A stretch of DNA of 64,000 nucleotides from Pseudoduganella lutea. Lineage in GTDB: Bacteria; Pseudomonadota; Gammaproteobacteria; Burkholderiales; Burkholderiaceae_D. The stretch spans positions 3,472,001 through 3,536,000 of the forward strand of contig NZ_CP035913.1 in assembly GCF_004209755.1 (NCBI RefSeq). The letters are read 5' to 3'. Of this stretch, positions 1 through 8,974 are shown in pieces. The notes under the pieces are model-generated. The model saw only the letters and a list, made by a program, of their open reading frames with translations. It was not told the origin of the DNA and searched no databases. Every line of letters begins with the position of its first letter. The first letter of the stretch is position 1. A program made the position numbers and the translations under genes.

Positions 1-1
1 T

Positions 2-1948
2 GTGCTGTGCACCAAGGTGTCGCGCTATGCCGAACGCACCTATTCGCCGGACCGCCTGCTGTATCCGCTGCGCCGGGTTGGCAAGAAGGGGGAAGGAAAA
101 TTCGAGCGCATCAGCTGGAATGACGCCCTGGACGAGATCGCCGCGCGGCTGAAGCCACTGGCGGAGAGCGCGCCGGAAGCCATCCTGCCCTATAGCTATT
201 GCGGCACGATGGGCCTGCTGCAGGGCGAGTCGATGTCGTCGCGCTTCTTCCACCAGCTGGGCGCCTCGCTGCTGGACCGCACGATCTGCGCGATGGCCGG
301 TTTCACCGGTTACAAGTACACGATCGGCGGCTCGATCGGCACCGATCTCGAACAGTTCCAGGATGCGAAAGTGATCCTGATCTGGGGTGGCAACCCGATC
401 GCATCGAACCTGCATTTCTGGATGCGCGCACAGGAAGCAAAGCGGCGCGGCGCGAAACTGGTGGCGATCGATCCCTACCGCTCGCTGACGGCCGAGAAAT
501 GCCATCTGCACATCGCGCCGATGCCCGGCACCGATGCCGCGCTGGCGCTGGGCATGATGCACGTGCTGATTGCCGAGAACCTGGTCGACGATGACTACAT
601 CGCGCAATACACGCTGGGCTACGAACAGTTGAAGGAGCGCGCAGCCGAGTGGACACCCGCGCGCACGGCGGCCACCTGTGGTATTCCGGAAGAGCAGGTG
701 CTGGAACTGGCGCGCCTGTACGGCCAGACAGCGCGGGCAGGGGAACCGGTGGCGATCCGCGTCAACTACGGCGTGCAGCGGGTGCGCGGCGGCGGCATGG
801 CGGTGCGCAATATCGCCTGCCTGCCGGCGCTCGTTGGCGCATGGCGGCACGCGGCCGGCGGCATCCAGTTGTCCACGTCGGGCTCCTTCCCCACCAACAA
901 GCCGGCGCTCCAGCGCCCGGACCTGCTGAAGAAACTGGTCCGCACGATCAACATGACGACGATCGGCGACGACCTGCTGCGCCCCGCGTCGCCGGCGTTC
1001 GGCCCGCGGGTGGATGCCGTCATCGTCTACAACTCGAATCCCGTGGCGGTGGCGCCGGATTCATCGAAAGTCCAGGCGGGTTTCGCGCGTGAAGACCTGT
1101 TCACGGTGGTGCTGGAACAGTTCCAGACCGATACCGTGGACTACGCGGACATCGTGCTGCCCGCCACCACGCAACTGGAGCACGCGGACGCCCACCTGGC
1201 CTATGGCCACCTGTACATGATGGCCAACAATCCGGCCATCGCGCCGCTGGGCGAGGCAAAGCCGAACACGGAAATCTTCCGCTTGCTGGCCGCCCGCATG
1301 GGGTTCACGGACCCCTGCTTTGCCGAGACCGATGATGAATTGGCATCCAAGGCGTTCCGGAAAGATGACGCAAGATCCATTCACTTCGATTGGGAGTCGT
1401 TGAAGAAGAAGGGCTGGGAAAAGCTGAACATGCCCGCTGCACCATTTGCCTATGGTAAATTCCCCACACCTTCAGGGAAATGTGAGTTCTTTTCCGCAGC
1501 CATGCAGGCAGATGGCCTGGACCCTCTGCCAGCCTATATCGAAAACTACGAATCCGCGTCATCTACCCCTGATCTGGCGGCAAAATACCCGCTGGCGATG
1601 ATATCTCCACCGGCGCGCAACTTCCTGAACTCCACCTTTGTCAATGTGCAAAGCCTGCGCGCGACGGAGGGGGAACCGCAGCTCGACATCCATCCTGACG
1701 ATGCAACAACACGTGCCATCAATCACGGCGATATGGTGCGCATCTTCAACGATCGTGGCTCGTTCGTATGCAAGGCCCGGGTCACGGAAAAGGCGCGGAA
1801 AGGCCTCGTGGTGGGCCTGTCGATCTGGTGGAAAAAGCTTGCGCGCGATGGCAAGAATGCCAATGAAGTGACCAGCCAGCGCCTGACCGACATGGGCCGC
1901 GCGCCGACTTTTTACGATACACTGGTTCAAGTCGAACGTGTCTCATGA
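2..1948 (+). CDS. Molybdopterin oxidoreductase, 3' part (gene truncated by window start)
   Basis: About 648 residues of a molybdopterin-guanine-dinucleotide enzyme of the MopB superfamily. The visible N-terminus (LCTKVSRY) corresponds to the end of the family's [4Fe-4S]/N-terminal domain, so the real start and the cluster cysteines lie upstream of the window. A nucleotide-binding stretch (IWGGNPIASN, about residues 128-137) and the C-terminal molydopterin-dinucleotide-binding domain (about 535-615, with HPDDA and HGDMVRIFNDRG) are present. The substrate cannot be told from sequence; such enzymes in this group of bacteria are usually annotated only as molybdopterin oxidoreductases. From about 1300 to 1940 codon use is noticeably less GC-biased than in the first part. 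Confidence 0.85.
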   Translation: MLCTKVSRYAERTYSPDRLLYPLRRVGKKGEGKFERISWNDALDEIAARLKPLAESAPEAILPYSYCGTMGLLQGESMSSRFFHQLGASLLDRTICAMAGFTGYKYTIGGSIGTDLEQFQDAKVILIWGGNPIASNLHFWMRAQEAKRRGAKLVAIDPYRSLTAEKCHLHIAPMPGTDAALALGMMHVLIAENLVDDDYIAQYTLGYEQLKERAAEWTPARTAATCGIPEEQVLELARLYGQTARAGEPVAIRVNYGVQRVRGGGMAVRNIACLPALVGAWRHAAGGIQLSTSGSFPTNKPALQRPDLLKKLVRTINMTTIGDDLLRPASPAFGPRVDAVIVYNSNPVAVAPDSSKVQAGFAREDLFTVVLEQFQTDTVDYADIVLPATTQLEHADAHLAYGHLYMMANNPAIAPLGEAKPNTEIFRLLAARMGFTDPCFAETDDELASKAFRKDDARSIHFDWESLKKKGWEKLNMPAAPFAYGKFPTPSGKCEFFSAAMQADGLDPLPAYIENYESASSTPDLAAKYPLAMISPPARNFLNSTFVNVQSLRATEGEPQLDIHPDDATTRAINHGDMVRIFNDRGSFVCKARVTEKARKGLVVGLSIWWKKLARDGKNANEVTSQRLTDMGRAPTFYDTLVQVERVS

Positions 1949-1957
1949 GTAGGAAGT

Positions 1958-3091
1958 ATGCGCAAGATTGCCCGTTTAAAAATACGTGCCAAGTACCTCC
2001 TGGCAGGGCTTTCGTGTGCGGCCGTGCTGGCCGGTTGCGCCCAGGTCAAGTACTACTTCCAGGCGGCGCAGGGCCAGTATTCGCTCTGGTCCGATTCGCG
2101 CTCAGTCGATGACTGGCTGGGCGATCCCAATACCGAACCGAAACTGCGTGCCCGCCTGGAAAAGGCGGTCACGATCCGCAAGTTCGCCGTGCGCGAACTG
2201 GGCTTGCCGGATAACGCCAGCTACAAGCAATACGCTGCCCTGAACCGCCCCTTCGTGCTGTGGAACGTGGTTGCCACGCCCGAGCTTTCCCTGCGTCCCA
2301 TCCAGTGGTGCTTCCCGATCGCCGGCTGCGTGGCCTATCGCGGCTACTACAGCAAGGAAGATGCGATGGCGTATGCCGAAGAACTGCGCAAGGAAGGCGA
2401 CGACGTGCAGGTCGGCGGCGTTCCCGCCTATTCCACGCTGGGCTGGTTCAGCGATCCGCTGCTGTCCACCTTCATCAATTATTCCGACGCCGAACTGGCC
2501 CGCATGGTGTTCCACGAACTGGCCCACCAGGTCGTGTACGTTCCGGGCGATTCCCGCTTCAATGAAGCGTTTGCATCGGCCGTCGAGGAAGCGGGCGTCG
2601 ACCGCTGGCTCGAGCTGTACGGCAACGAGGCGATGCGCGAAGCGTATGTCCGCTACAGCATGCGCCGCAAGGAATTCCTGGCGCTGCTGGTCAAGCACCG
2701 CCAGATGCTCTCCGAGCTGTATGCCAGCAAGGCCAGCACCAAAAAGAAGCGCGAGGAAAAAGCGCGCATCTTTGCCTCCCTGCACAGGGAATATGGCGTG
2801 CTCAAGGCGAACTGGGGCGGCTATGCCGGCTACGACCGGTTCTTTGCCGAGAAGCTGACGAATGCCCACCTGGCCGCCGTGGCCACCTATAATGATCTTC
2901 TGCCCGGGTTCAAGGCGTTGCTGGCCCAGGAAAAAACGTTCCCGCGCTTTTATGCTGCGGTGCAGCGCATGAGCAACCTGCCATCCGTGGAGCGCAGCGA
3001 ACGGCTGGCCGAGCTTGCGCGTGCGGCGGCGCCCACTCCGGCCGTGACGGTCGTGGCAGAAAAGCAGGCGGAAACCGCCGGCGGCCACTGA
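1958..3091 (+). CDS. Predicted lipoprotein aminopeptidase (COG4324 type)
   Basis: A 377-residue protein with an N-terminal signal sequence ending in a lipobox (VLAGC, cysteine about residue 27), so it is expected to be lipidated and membrane-anchored in the envelope. The zinc-metallopeptidase motif HELAH (about residues 187-191) is followed by NEAFA about 20 residues later, giving the third ligand pattern typical of this predicted aminopeptidase family. The start ATG lies nine bases after the upstream stop, with AGGAAG just before it, so the two genes are probably co-transcribed. The C-terminal part is Ala/Arg-rich and helical. The activity is a family assignment; no substrate can be read from the sequence. 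Confidence 0.8.
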   Translation: MRKIARLKIRAKYLLAGLSCAAVLAGCAQVKYYFQAAQGQYSLWSDSRSVDDWLGDPNTEPKLRARLEKAVTIRKFAVRELGLPDNASYKQYAALNRPFVLWNVVATPELSLRPIQWCFPIAGCVAYRGYYSKEDAMAYAEELRKEGDDVQVGGVPAYSTLGWFSDPLLSTFINYSDAELARMVFHELAHQVVYVPGDSRFNEAFASAVEEAGVDRWLELYGNEAMREAYVRYSMRRKEFLALLVKHRQMLSELYASKASTKKKREEKARIFASLHREYGVLKANWGGYAGYDRFFAEKLTNAHLAAVATYNDLLPGFKALLAQEKTFPRFYAAVQRMSNLPSVERSERLAELARAAAPTPAVTVVAEKQAETAGGH

Positions 3092-3236
3092 CGCCCGTAT
3101 CCGCTGTAATCCGGCGCACGATGCTGCGCCGCCGCAGGCTGCTTCACCCGTGCGCGGCTTTCCGCGGCCATGGAAAGCCGCAAAAAGCGCTTGCATACGG
3201 CCCTGCCTGCCGATAGCATCTTAGCGCGCAGATAGT

Positions 3237-3248
3237 ACGAGCGTTCGT
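3237..3248. promoter_or_regulatory. Near-palindrome upstream of the fadD pair, possible TetR-type operator
   Basis: ACGAGCGTTCGT is an almost perfect dyad about 110 bases before the first acyl-CoA ligase. Palindromes of this shape are bound by TetR-family regulators, and fatty-acid degradation genes of betaproteobacteria are commonly under such a regulator (FadP/PsrA type). No regulator gene is adjacent, so the link is inferred. Confidence 0.3.
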
Positions 3249-3358
3249 TTTTTGGAAGTCGACACCGCGACAGCCCGCCAGCCCTGTGCAGCCGGCGGCC
3301 CATGACAGCGGGGCGAGCCACGATAGCCCTGCAATAAAACGGAGACAAGAGGCACAGC

Positions 3359-5056
3359 ATGGACAAGATCTGGTTGAAGTCGTACCCATCCGGCGTTCCT
3401 GCCGAGATCGATCCGAACCAGTACCGCTCGCTGGTACACCTGCTGGAGGAATCGTTCCAGAAGTATGCGGACCGCAAGGCGTTCGTGTGCATGGACAAGC
3501 ACATCACCTTCGGCGAGCTCGATACGCACTCGAAGCGCATCGGCGCCTGGCTGCAGAGCCGCGGTATGAAGCCGGGCGCGCGCGTGGCGCTGATGATGCC
3601 GAACGTGCTGCAATACCCGGTCGCGCTGGCGGCCGTGCTGCGTGCCGGCTATACGGTGGTCAACGTCAATCCGCTGTACACGCCGCGCGAGCTGGAACAC
3701 CAGTTGGCCGACTCGGGTGCGGAAGCCATCGTCATCCTGGAAAACTTTGCCCACACGCTCGAGCAGGTGGTGGGCCGCACGGCCGTCAAGCACATCATCG
3801 TGGCCAGCATGGGCGAGATGCTGGGCATGGCCAAGGGCCTGGTGGTCGATTTCGTCGTGCGCAACGTGAAAAAGCTGGTGCCAGCGTATTCACTGCCGAA
3901 CGCCGTGCGCTTCAAGGAAGCACTGTCGCACGCATCGGGCATGAAGCTGACGCCGGTGGAAATCACGCATGACGACGTGGCCTTCCTGCAGTACACCGGC
4001 GGCACCACCGGTGTCTCGAAAGGCGCCACGCTGACGCACCGGAACGTGATCGCCAACGTGCTGCAGGTGGAGGCGTGGTCGCAACCCGGCCTGGCGAAGG
4101 AGCCCCGCGTCGCGGAACTCTCGATCGTGTGCGCGCTGCCGCTGTACCACATCTTCGCGCTGACGGCGTGCGCCATGTGGGGCATGCGCATGGGCGCGCT
4201 GAACATCCTGATCCCGAACCCGCGCGACATCGGCGGTTTCATCAAGGAACTGGCCAAGTACAAGTTCAACATGCTGCCGGCCGTGAACACGCTGTACAAC
4301 GCGCTGGTGAACCATCCCGATTTCCATCATCTCGATTTCTCGGGCCTCAAGATCGCCAACGGCGGTGGCATGGCCGTGCAGCAGGCCGTCAACGACAAGT
4401 GGCTGAAGGCGACCGGCGTGGCGATCATCGAGGGCTACGGCCTGTCGGAAACGGCGCCCGTGGCCACCTGCAACCGTTCCGACAGCACCGCGTTTTCCGG
4501 CACGATCGGCTTGCCGATTCCGTCGACCGACGTAACGATCCTCGATGACGACGGCAACGAAGTGGCGCTGGGCCAGCCGGGCGAAATCGCCATCCGCGGC
4601 CCGCAGGTCATGGTCGGCTACTGGAACCGGCCGGAGGAAACGGCCAAGGTGATGACGGCCGACGGCTACTTCAAATCCGGCGACGTGGGCGTGATGGACG
4701 AACGCGGATATGTGAAGATCGTCGACCGCAAGAAGGATATGATCCTGGTCTCGGGCTTCAATGTCTATCCGAACGAGCTCGAAGCCGTGGTGGCCGCGCA
4801 CCCTGGCGTCCTCGAGGTGGCCTGCGTCGGCGTGCCGGACGCGCACTCCGGCGAGGCGGTCAAGCTGTATGTCGTGCGCAAGGATCCGCAACTGACCGTC
4901 GAAGCGCTGATGGCTTATTGCAAGGAAAACCTGACCGGCTACAAGAAGCCGAAATACATCGAGTTCCGCGACGAACTCCCGAAAACGAATGTCGGCAAGA
5001 TCCTGCGGCGCGTGTTGCGCGACGAGGCCACGGCCGGCACCCGGGAAGTGGCATGA
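3359..5056 (+). CDS. fadD: Long-chain fatty acid--CoA ligase (first of a tandem pair)
   Basis: A 565-residue ATP-dependent acyl-CoA synthetase that activates free fatty acids through an acyl-adenylate for beta-oxidation. The AMP-binding P-loop (YTGGTTGVSKG, about residue 211), the core motif YGLSETAP (about 359), the hinge block GDVGVMDERGY followed by DRKKDMILVSGFNVYPNE (about 441-470), and the C-terminal lysine motif PKTNVGKILRR (about 541) are all intact. The length is normal for FadD. The start MDKIWLKSYP matches that of the downstream paralogue (MEKIWLKSYP), which fixes it. Only 57 bases separate the two genes, so they are likely one operon produced by tandem duplication. Confidence 0.93.
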   Translation: MDKIWLKSYPSGVPAEIDPNQYRSLVHLLEESFQKYADRKAFVCMDKHITFGELDTHSKRIGAWLQSRGMKPGARVALMMPNVLQYPVALAAVLRAGYTVVNVNPLYTPRELEHQLADSGAEAIVILENFAHTLEQVVGRTAVKHIIVASMGEMLGMAKGLVVDFVVRNVKKLVPAYSLPNAVRFKEALSHASGMKLTPVEITHDDVAFLQYTGGTTGVSKGATLTHRNVIANVLQVEAWSQPGLAKEPRVAELSIVCALPLYHIFALTACAMWGMRMGALNILIPNPRDIGGFIKELAKYKFNMLPAVNTLYNALVNHPDFHHLDFSGLKIANGGGMAVQQAVNDKWLKATGVAIIEGYGLSETAPVATCNRSDSTAFSGTIGLPIPSTDVTILDDDGNEVALGQPGEIAIRGPQVMVGYWNRPEETAKVMTADGYFKSGDVGVMDERGYVKIVDRKKDMILVSGFNVYPNELEAVVAAHPGVLEVACVGVPDAHSGEAVKLYVVRKDPQLTVEALMAYCKENLTGYKKPKYIEFRDELPKTNVGKILRRVLRDEATAGTREVA

Positions 5057-5113
5057 CGATGCCCCCGCAAGGCATTCCCGCATAACAAAGACAAGCGAAA
5101 GAAGAGGCACCGC

Positions 5114-6784
5114 ATGGAAAAAATCTGGTTGAAATCCTATCCCGAAGGCGTACCCGCCGAGATCGACGTCTCGCAGTACACCTCGGTGACGCATCTGCTG
5201 GAGGATTCGTTCCGCAAATACGCCGACGACAAGGCCTACGTCTGCATGGACAAGTTCCTCACCTATGCGCAGGTCGACCAGATGTCCCGCAAGTTCGGCG
5301 CCTGGCTGCAGGGCAAGGGGCTGCAGAAGGGCGCCCGCGTGGCGATCATGCTGCCGAACGTGCTGCAGTATCCGGTGGCGATGGCCGGCATCCTGCGCGC
5401 CGGCTTCACCGTGGTCAACGTCAATCCGCTGTACACGCCGCGCGAACTGGCGCACCAGCTGAAGGATTCCGGTGCCCAGGCGATCATCGTGCTGGAAAAC
5501 TTTGCCAACACCGTGCAGCAGGTGCTGCATGAAACGCCGGTCGAGCACGTGATCGTGGCCACGATGGGCGACCTGCTGGGCGCCGTGAAGGGCACGATCG
5601 TCAACCTCGTCGTGCGTCACGTGAAGAAGATGGTGCCGGCGTTCTCGCTGCCGCGCGCCGTGCCGTTCAAGCAGGTGCTGGCCGAGGGCGGCCGCATGAC
5701 GCTGCACCCGGTGAAGATCGGTCACGACGATATCGCCTTCCTGCAATACACGGGCGGCACCACCGGCGTTTCGAAGGGCGCCGTGCTGCTGCACCGGAAC
5801 GTGGTCGCCAACGTGCTGCAGAACGAGGCATGGCTGCACATGGGGCCGCAGCAGGAGCAGGTGGTGTTCGTGTGCGCGCTGCCGCTGTACCACATCTATT
5901 CGCTCACGATCAGCGCCTTCATGGGCATGCGCCTGGGCGGCCTGAACGTGCTGATCCCGAACCCGCGCGACATCCCGGGCTTCGTCAAGGAGCTGGCGAA
6001 ATACCGCGTGACCGTGCTGCCGGCCGTGAACACGCTGTACAACGCGCTGCTGAACAATCCCGATTTTGCAAAGCTCGACTTCTCCAGCTACAAGGTGTGC
6101 AACGGCGGCGGCATGGCCGTGCAGCAAGCCGTGGCCGACAAGTGGCTCAAGCTCACCGGCACGCCGATCATCGAGGGCTACGGCCTGTCCGAAACGTCGC
6201 CGGTTGCCACCGCCAACCGCGTGGACATCAAGGAATTCACGGGCACGATCGGCCTGCCGATCCCGTCCACCGAAGTGACGATCCTCGATGACGACGGCAA
6301 CCCGGTGCCGCTGGGCACCGCCGGCGAAATCGCCATCCGCGGTCCGCAGGTCATGGCCGGCTACTGGCAGCGGCCCGATGAAACGGCCCGCTCGATGACG
6401 GCCGACGGTTTCTTCAAGACCGGCGACGTGGGCATCATGGACGAGCGGGGCTACACGAAGATCGTCGACCGCAAGAAGGACATGATCATCGTTTCCGGCT
6501 TCAACGTGTACCCGAACGAAGTCGAAGGCGTGGTGGCCGCGCACCCGGGCGTGCTCGAGTGCGCGTGCATCGGCGTGCCGGACAAGAATTCCGGCGAAGC
6601 CGTGAAACTGTTCGTGGTGCGCAAGGACCCGAACCTGACCGCGGAATCGCTGATGGAATTCTGCAAGCACGAGCTGACTGCATACAAGAAACCGAAGTAC
6701 ATCGAGTTCCGCGACGACCTGCCGAAAACGAACGTGGGCAAGATCCTGCGGCGGCAGTTGCGGGACGAGAAGCGCGCGGCTTGA
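5114..6784 (+). CDS. fadD: Long-chain fatty acid--CoA ligase (second of a tandem pair)
   Basis: A 556-residue paralogue of the preceding gene, collinear with it along its whole length. It carries the same intact adenylation motifs: YTGGTTGVSKG (about residue 212), YGLSETSP, GDVGIMDERGY, DRKKDMIIVSGFNVYPNE and PKTNVGKILRR near the C-terminus. AAGAAGAGG precedes the ATG at a usable distance. Differences cluster in the regions that line the acyl tunnel in this family (for example around residues 225-250), so the two copies may prefer different chain lengths; that is an inference. It ends against a palindromic repeat and a convergent phosphatase gene. Confidence 0.93.
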   Translation: MEKIWLKSYPEGVPAEIDVSQYTSVTHLLEDSFRKYADDKAYVCMDKFLTYAQVDQMSRKFGAWLQGKGLQKGARVAIMLPNVLQYPVAMAGILRAGFTVVNVNPLYTPRELAHQLKDSGAQAIIVLENFANTVQQVLHETPVEHVIVATMGDLLGAVKGTIVNLVVRHVKKMVPAFSLPRAVPFKQVLAEGGRMTLHPVKIGHDDIAFLQYTGGTTGVSKGAVLLHRNVVANVLQNEAWLHMGPQQEQVVFVCALPLYHIYSLTISAFMGMRLGGLNVLIPNPRDIPGFVKELAKYRVTVLPAVNTLYNALLNNPDFAKLDFSSYKVCNGGGMAVQQAVADKWLKLTGTPIIEGYGLSETSPVATANRVDIKEFTGTIGLPIPSTEVTILDDDGNPVPLGTAGEIAIRGPQVMAGYWQRPDETARSMTADGFFKTGDVGIMDERGYTKIVDRKKDMIIVSGFNVYPNEVEGVVAAHPGVLECACIGVPDKNSGEAVKLFVVRKDPNLTAESLMEFCKHELTAYKKPKYIEFRDDLPKTNVGKILRRQLRDEKRAA

Positions 6785-6820
6785 GTGTTGGCAAACTTGT
6801 TAACCCCACAGGCAACTGCC

Positions 6821-6862
6821 GGGGTCAGACCGTGGTCTGACCCCAGGGTTACGCCTCTGGGG
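6821..6862. repeat. Intergenic palindrome of the GGGGTCAGACC family
   Basis: Perfect 11-base arms GGGGTCAGACC / GGTCTGACCCC with a 2-base loop, directly followed by a second overlapping stem (CCCCAG at 6841-6846 with CTGGGG at 6857-6862). It lies between two convergent genes and has no T-run, so it is not a standard intrinsic terminator. The same 13-base core recurs near 27508 and 27547. Confidence 0.8.
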
Positions 6863-6880
6863 TAAAGCCTGGAACGTATC

Positions 6881-8461
6881 TCAGGCGGCAATCACTCCCG
6901 CCTTCCCATCCTCCACCGCGAACCTCGCCAGCGTCCGAATCCCGCTGGCCTTGTCCCGCACATCGTCCAATCCCTGGAACAGCACCGAAGTCCGCTCCGG
7001 CGTGATCTCCATCAGCATGTAGCCACGCCGGTCGCTGCGCCCATACCTGATGTGCGGGTTCATCTCCACGTACTGCGCGGTGCGTTCCTGCGGCCGTGAG
7101 CTCGACGTGATCGAGGTGCCGCAGAACTCCGTGGCCACGACCGGGTTGCCGGCCGCGCGCGGCCGCGTCGGGTCGCGCCGCAGCTCGGCCGCATAGAACG
7201 TGTGCACGTCGCCGGACAGCACCAGCGGATTGGCGGCGCCACTCGTGCGTACCGCGTCGAGCAGGCGCTGGCGGGCGGCCGGGTAGCCGTCCCAGCCATC
7301 GGTCCAGAAGCGGCCATCGCTGGCGCGGCGGATCGCCACCTGCGACGACTGCGCCATCAGTGTTTGCTGGGCCAGCACGTTCCAGCGCGCCTTCGAGCTC
7401 TTCAGTCCTTCGCGCAACCAGGTCTCCTGCGTGGAACCGAGCATCGTGCGCCGGCCGTCGGCCAGCATCGCGCAGGCATTGCGGTAGACGGAATTGGAGC
7501 CGCCGCGGTCCGGCCGCGCACAGGCCTGCGGCGAACGGTACTGGCGGTTGTCGAGCACGTGGAATCTCGCCAGCGCGCCCCAGTCGTAACGTCCGTACAT
7601 GCGCACATCCTCGAATCTGCTCCGGCCTCCTCCAGCCGTGAAGCGCAGCGGCTGGTGCTCGCAATAGGCCTGGTAGGCGGCGGCGCGACGTGCGGCAAAG
7701 TCGGGCGTCAGCAATTCGTCCCGCATGCCGCTGTAGTCGTTCGCCACCTCATGGTCGTCCCACGTCATGATCCACGGCGCCGCGTGGTGCGCGGCCTGCA
7801 GGTCACGGTCGCTCTTGTACTGCGCGTAACGGGCGCGGTACTGGTCCAGCGTGAAGCTTTCGTCGCGGCGCACGGCCCGCTGCGGATGGTCCAGGCTGTA
7901 TCGGCCCCACTCGTAGATGTAGTCTCCCAGGAAGGCAACCAGATCGGGTGCGGCTTGCGCGAGGTGGCGCTGGGCGGCGTAATGGCCGAACTCCCAGTGC
8001 TGGCACGACGCCACGGCCAGCTTCAGCGCGCGGGGCAGGGTGCCGGGCGCGGGCGCCGTGCGGGTGCGTGCCACGGGGCTCACTGCATTGCCCAGCATGA
8101 AGCGGTACCAGTACCAGCGGTCCGGCCGCAAGCCTTTCACGTCGACGTGCACGCTGTGCGCCAGGGCCGGCATGGCGGTGGCCGTGCCGCGGGCGGCAAT
8201 GGTGCGGAATGCCTCGTCTTCGGCGACTTCCCAGCGCACCGTGAACGCCACTGGCGGCGTGGTGCGGGCATCGAGCGGATCGAACAGGATGCGCGTCCAC
8301 AGCACCACGCTGTCGGGCAGCGGCGCGCCGGAGGCCACGCCCAGCGTGAAGGGATAGGGCGTGTTGCGCGGCGCGGCCGCGCACGGCAGCACCGGGCCGA
8401 GCGCCGCCAGGCCTGCAACCCTGGCACCCGTCAGCAGCAACAGCCGGCGGCCGTGCTCCAT
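6881..8461 (-). CDS. phoD: PhoD-like phosphatase / phosphodiesterase
   Basis: A 526-residue exported metallophosphatase of the PhoD family, expected to release phosphate from phosphodiesters outside the cytoplasm. The N-terminus (GRRLLLLTG, then a hydrophobic stretch to an Ala-rich cleavage region near residue 30) resembles a Tat signal, the usual route for PhoD. An Ig-like PhoD N-domain (about 38-140) is followed by the metallophosphatase domain with LGDYIYEWG (about 180) and the TWDDHEVANDYSG block (about 235) typical of the family. No Pho box was recognised. It is followed upstream on the same strand by the thioesterase gene, with only four bases between them. Confidence 0.87.
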   Translation of the reverse strand: MEHGRRLLLLTGARVAGLAALGPVLPCAAAPRNTPYPFTLGVASGAPLPDSVVLWTRILFDPLDARTTPPVAFTVRWEVAEDEAFRTIAARGTATAMPALAHSVHVDVKGLRPDRWYWYRFMLGNAVSPVARTRTAPAPGTLPRALKLAVASCQHWEFGHYAAQRHLAQAAPDLVAFLGDYIYEWGRYSLDHPQRAVRRDESFTLDQYRARYAQYKSDRDLQAAHHAAPWIMTWDDHEVANDYSGMRDELLTPDFAARRAAAYQAYCEHQPLRFTAGGGRSRFEDVRMYGRYDWGALARFHVLDNRQYRSPQACARPDRGGSNSVYRNACAMLADGRRTMLGSTQETWLREGLKSSKARWNVLAQQTLMAQSSQVAIRRASDGRFWTDGWDGYPAARQRLLDAVRTSGAANPLVLSGDVHTFYAAELRRDPTRPRAAGNPVVATEFCGTSITSSSRPQERTAQYVEMNPHIRYGRSDRRGYMLMEITPERTSVLFQGLDDVRDKASGIRTLARFAVEDGKAGVIAA

Positions 8462-8465
8462 CCGC

Positions 8466-8915
8466 TTACTTGTGCATCAGCGATTCGATCGGCGGTACCG
8501 GCCGCGGCTTGCGGTCCGACCCGGTGGCCACGTAGGTCAGCGTGGCTTCCGTGACCTTGACGATGTCCGCCTGCAGGCGGTTGCGTTCCGCATAGACCTC
8601 GACGTTGACGGTGATCGACGTGGTGCCCACCCGGACGATATCGGCATAGAACGACAGCAGGTCGCCGACGAACACCGGGTTCTTGAAGACAAAGGAATTG
8701 ACGGCGATCGTGGCCACGCGCCCATTGGCCCGGCGGGTGGCCGGCAGCGAGCCGGCAATGTCGACCTGGGCCATGATCCAGCCGCCGAACACGTCGCCAT
8801 ACACGTTGGCATCGGCCGGGGCGGGCATCACGCGCAGCTCCGGCATTTTGCCCACAGGCAAGCGATTTGGGGCGAGGGTGGGCGTTACATCGGGCGTAAC
8901 GGTGGGCGTGGTCAT
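8466..8915 (-). CDS. Acyl-CoA thioesterase, YciA-like hot-dog fold
   Basis: A 149-residue hot-dog thioesterase that hydrolyses acyl-CoA to free acid and CoA. The conserved block with DVFGGWIMAQVDIAGS (about residues 40-55), where the Asp is the catalytic residue of the YciA/BFIT type, is intact, followed by VAINSF-like and NPVFVGDLLSFYADI stretches. Length is normal for the family. The start ATG at 8915 is the only one before the conserved region. The N-terminal 25 residues (TPTVTPDVTPTLAP) are a low-complexity Thr/Pro extension. It shares a strand with the PhoD gene and is divergent from the ABC exporter. Confidence 0.85.
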   Translation of the reverse strand: MTTPTVTPDVTPTLAPNRLPVGKMPELRVMPAPADANVYGDVFGGWIMAQVDIAGSLPATRRANGRVATIAVNSFVFKNPVFVGDLLSFYADIVRVGTTSITVNVEVYAERNRLQADIVKVTEATLTYVATGSDRKPRPVPPIESLMHK

Positions 8916-8974
8916 CGTGAAATCTCGTTGAAGGCTACAATTGGGTCCCAGATTCTAACGCCAGCCAGCCCGTC

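Noticed and set aside
3890..6670. A 926-codon open frame on the minus strand opposite the two fadD genes
   Set aside because: The plus strand carries two intact enzymes with all motifs. The antisense product is rich in His, Arg, Val and Asp without domains, as expected from reading GC-rich codons backwards.
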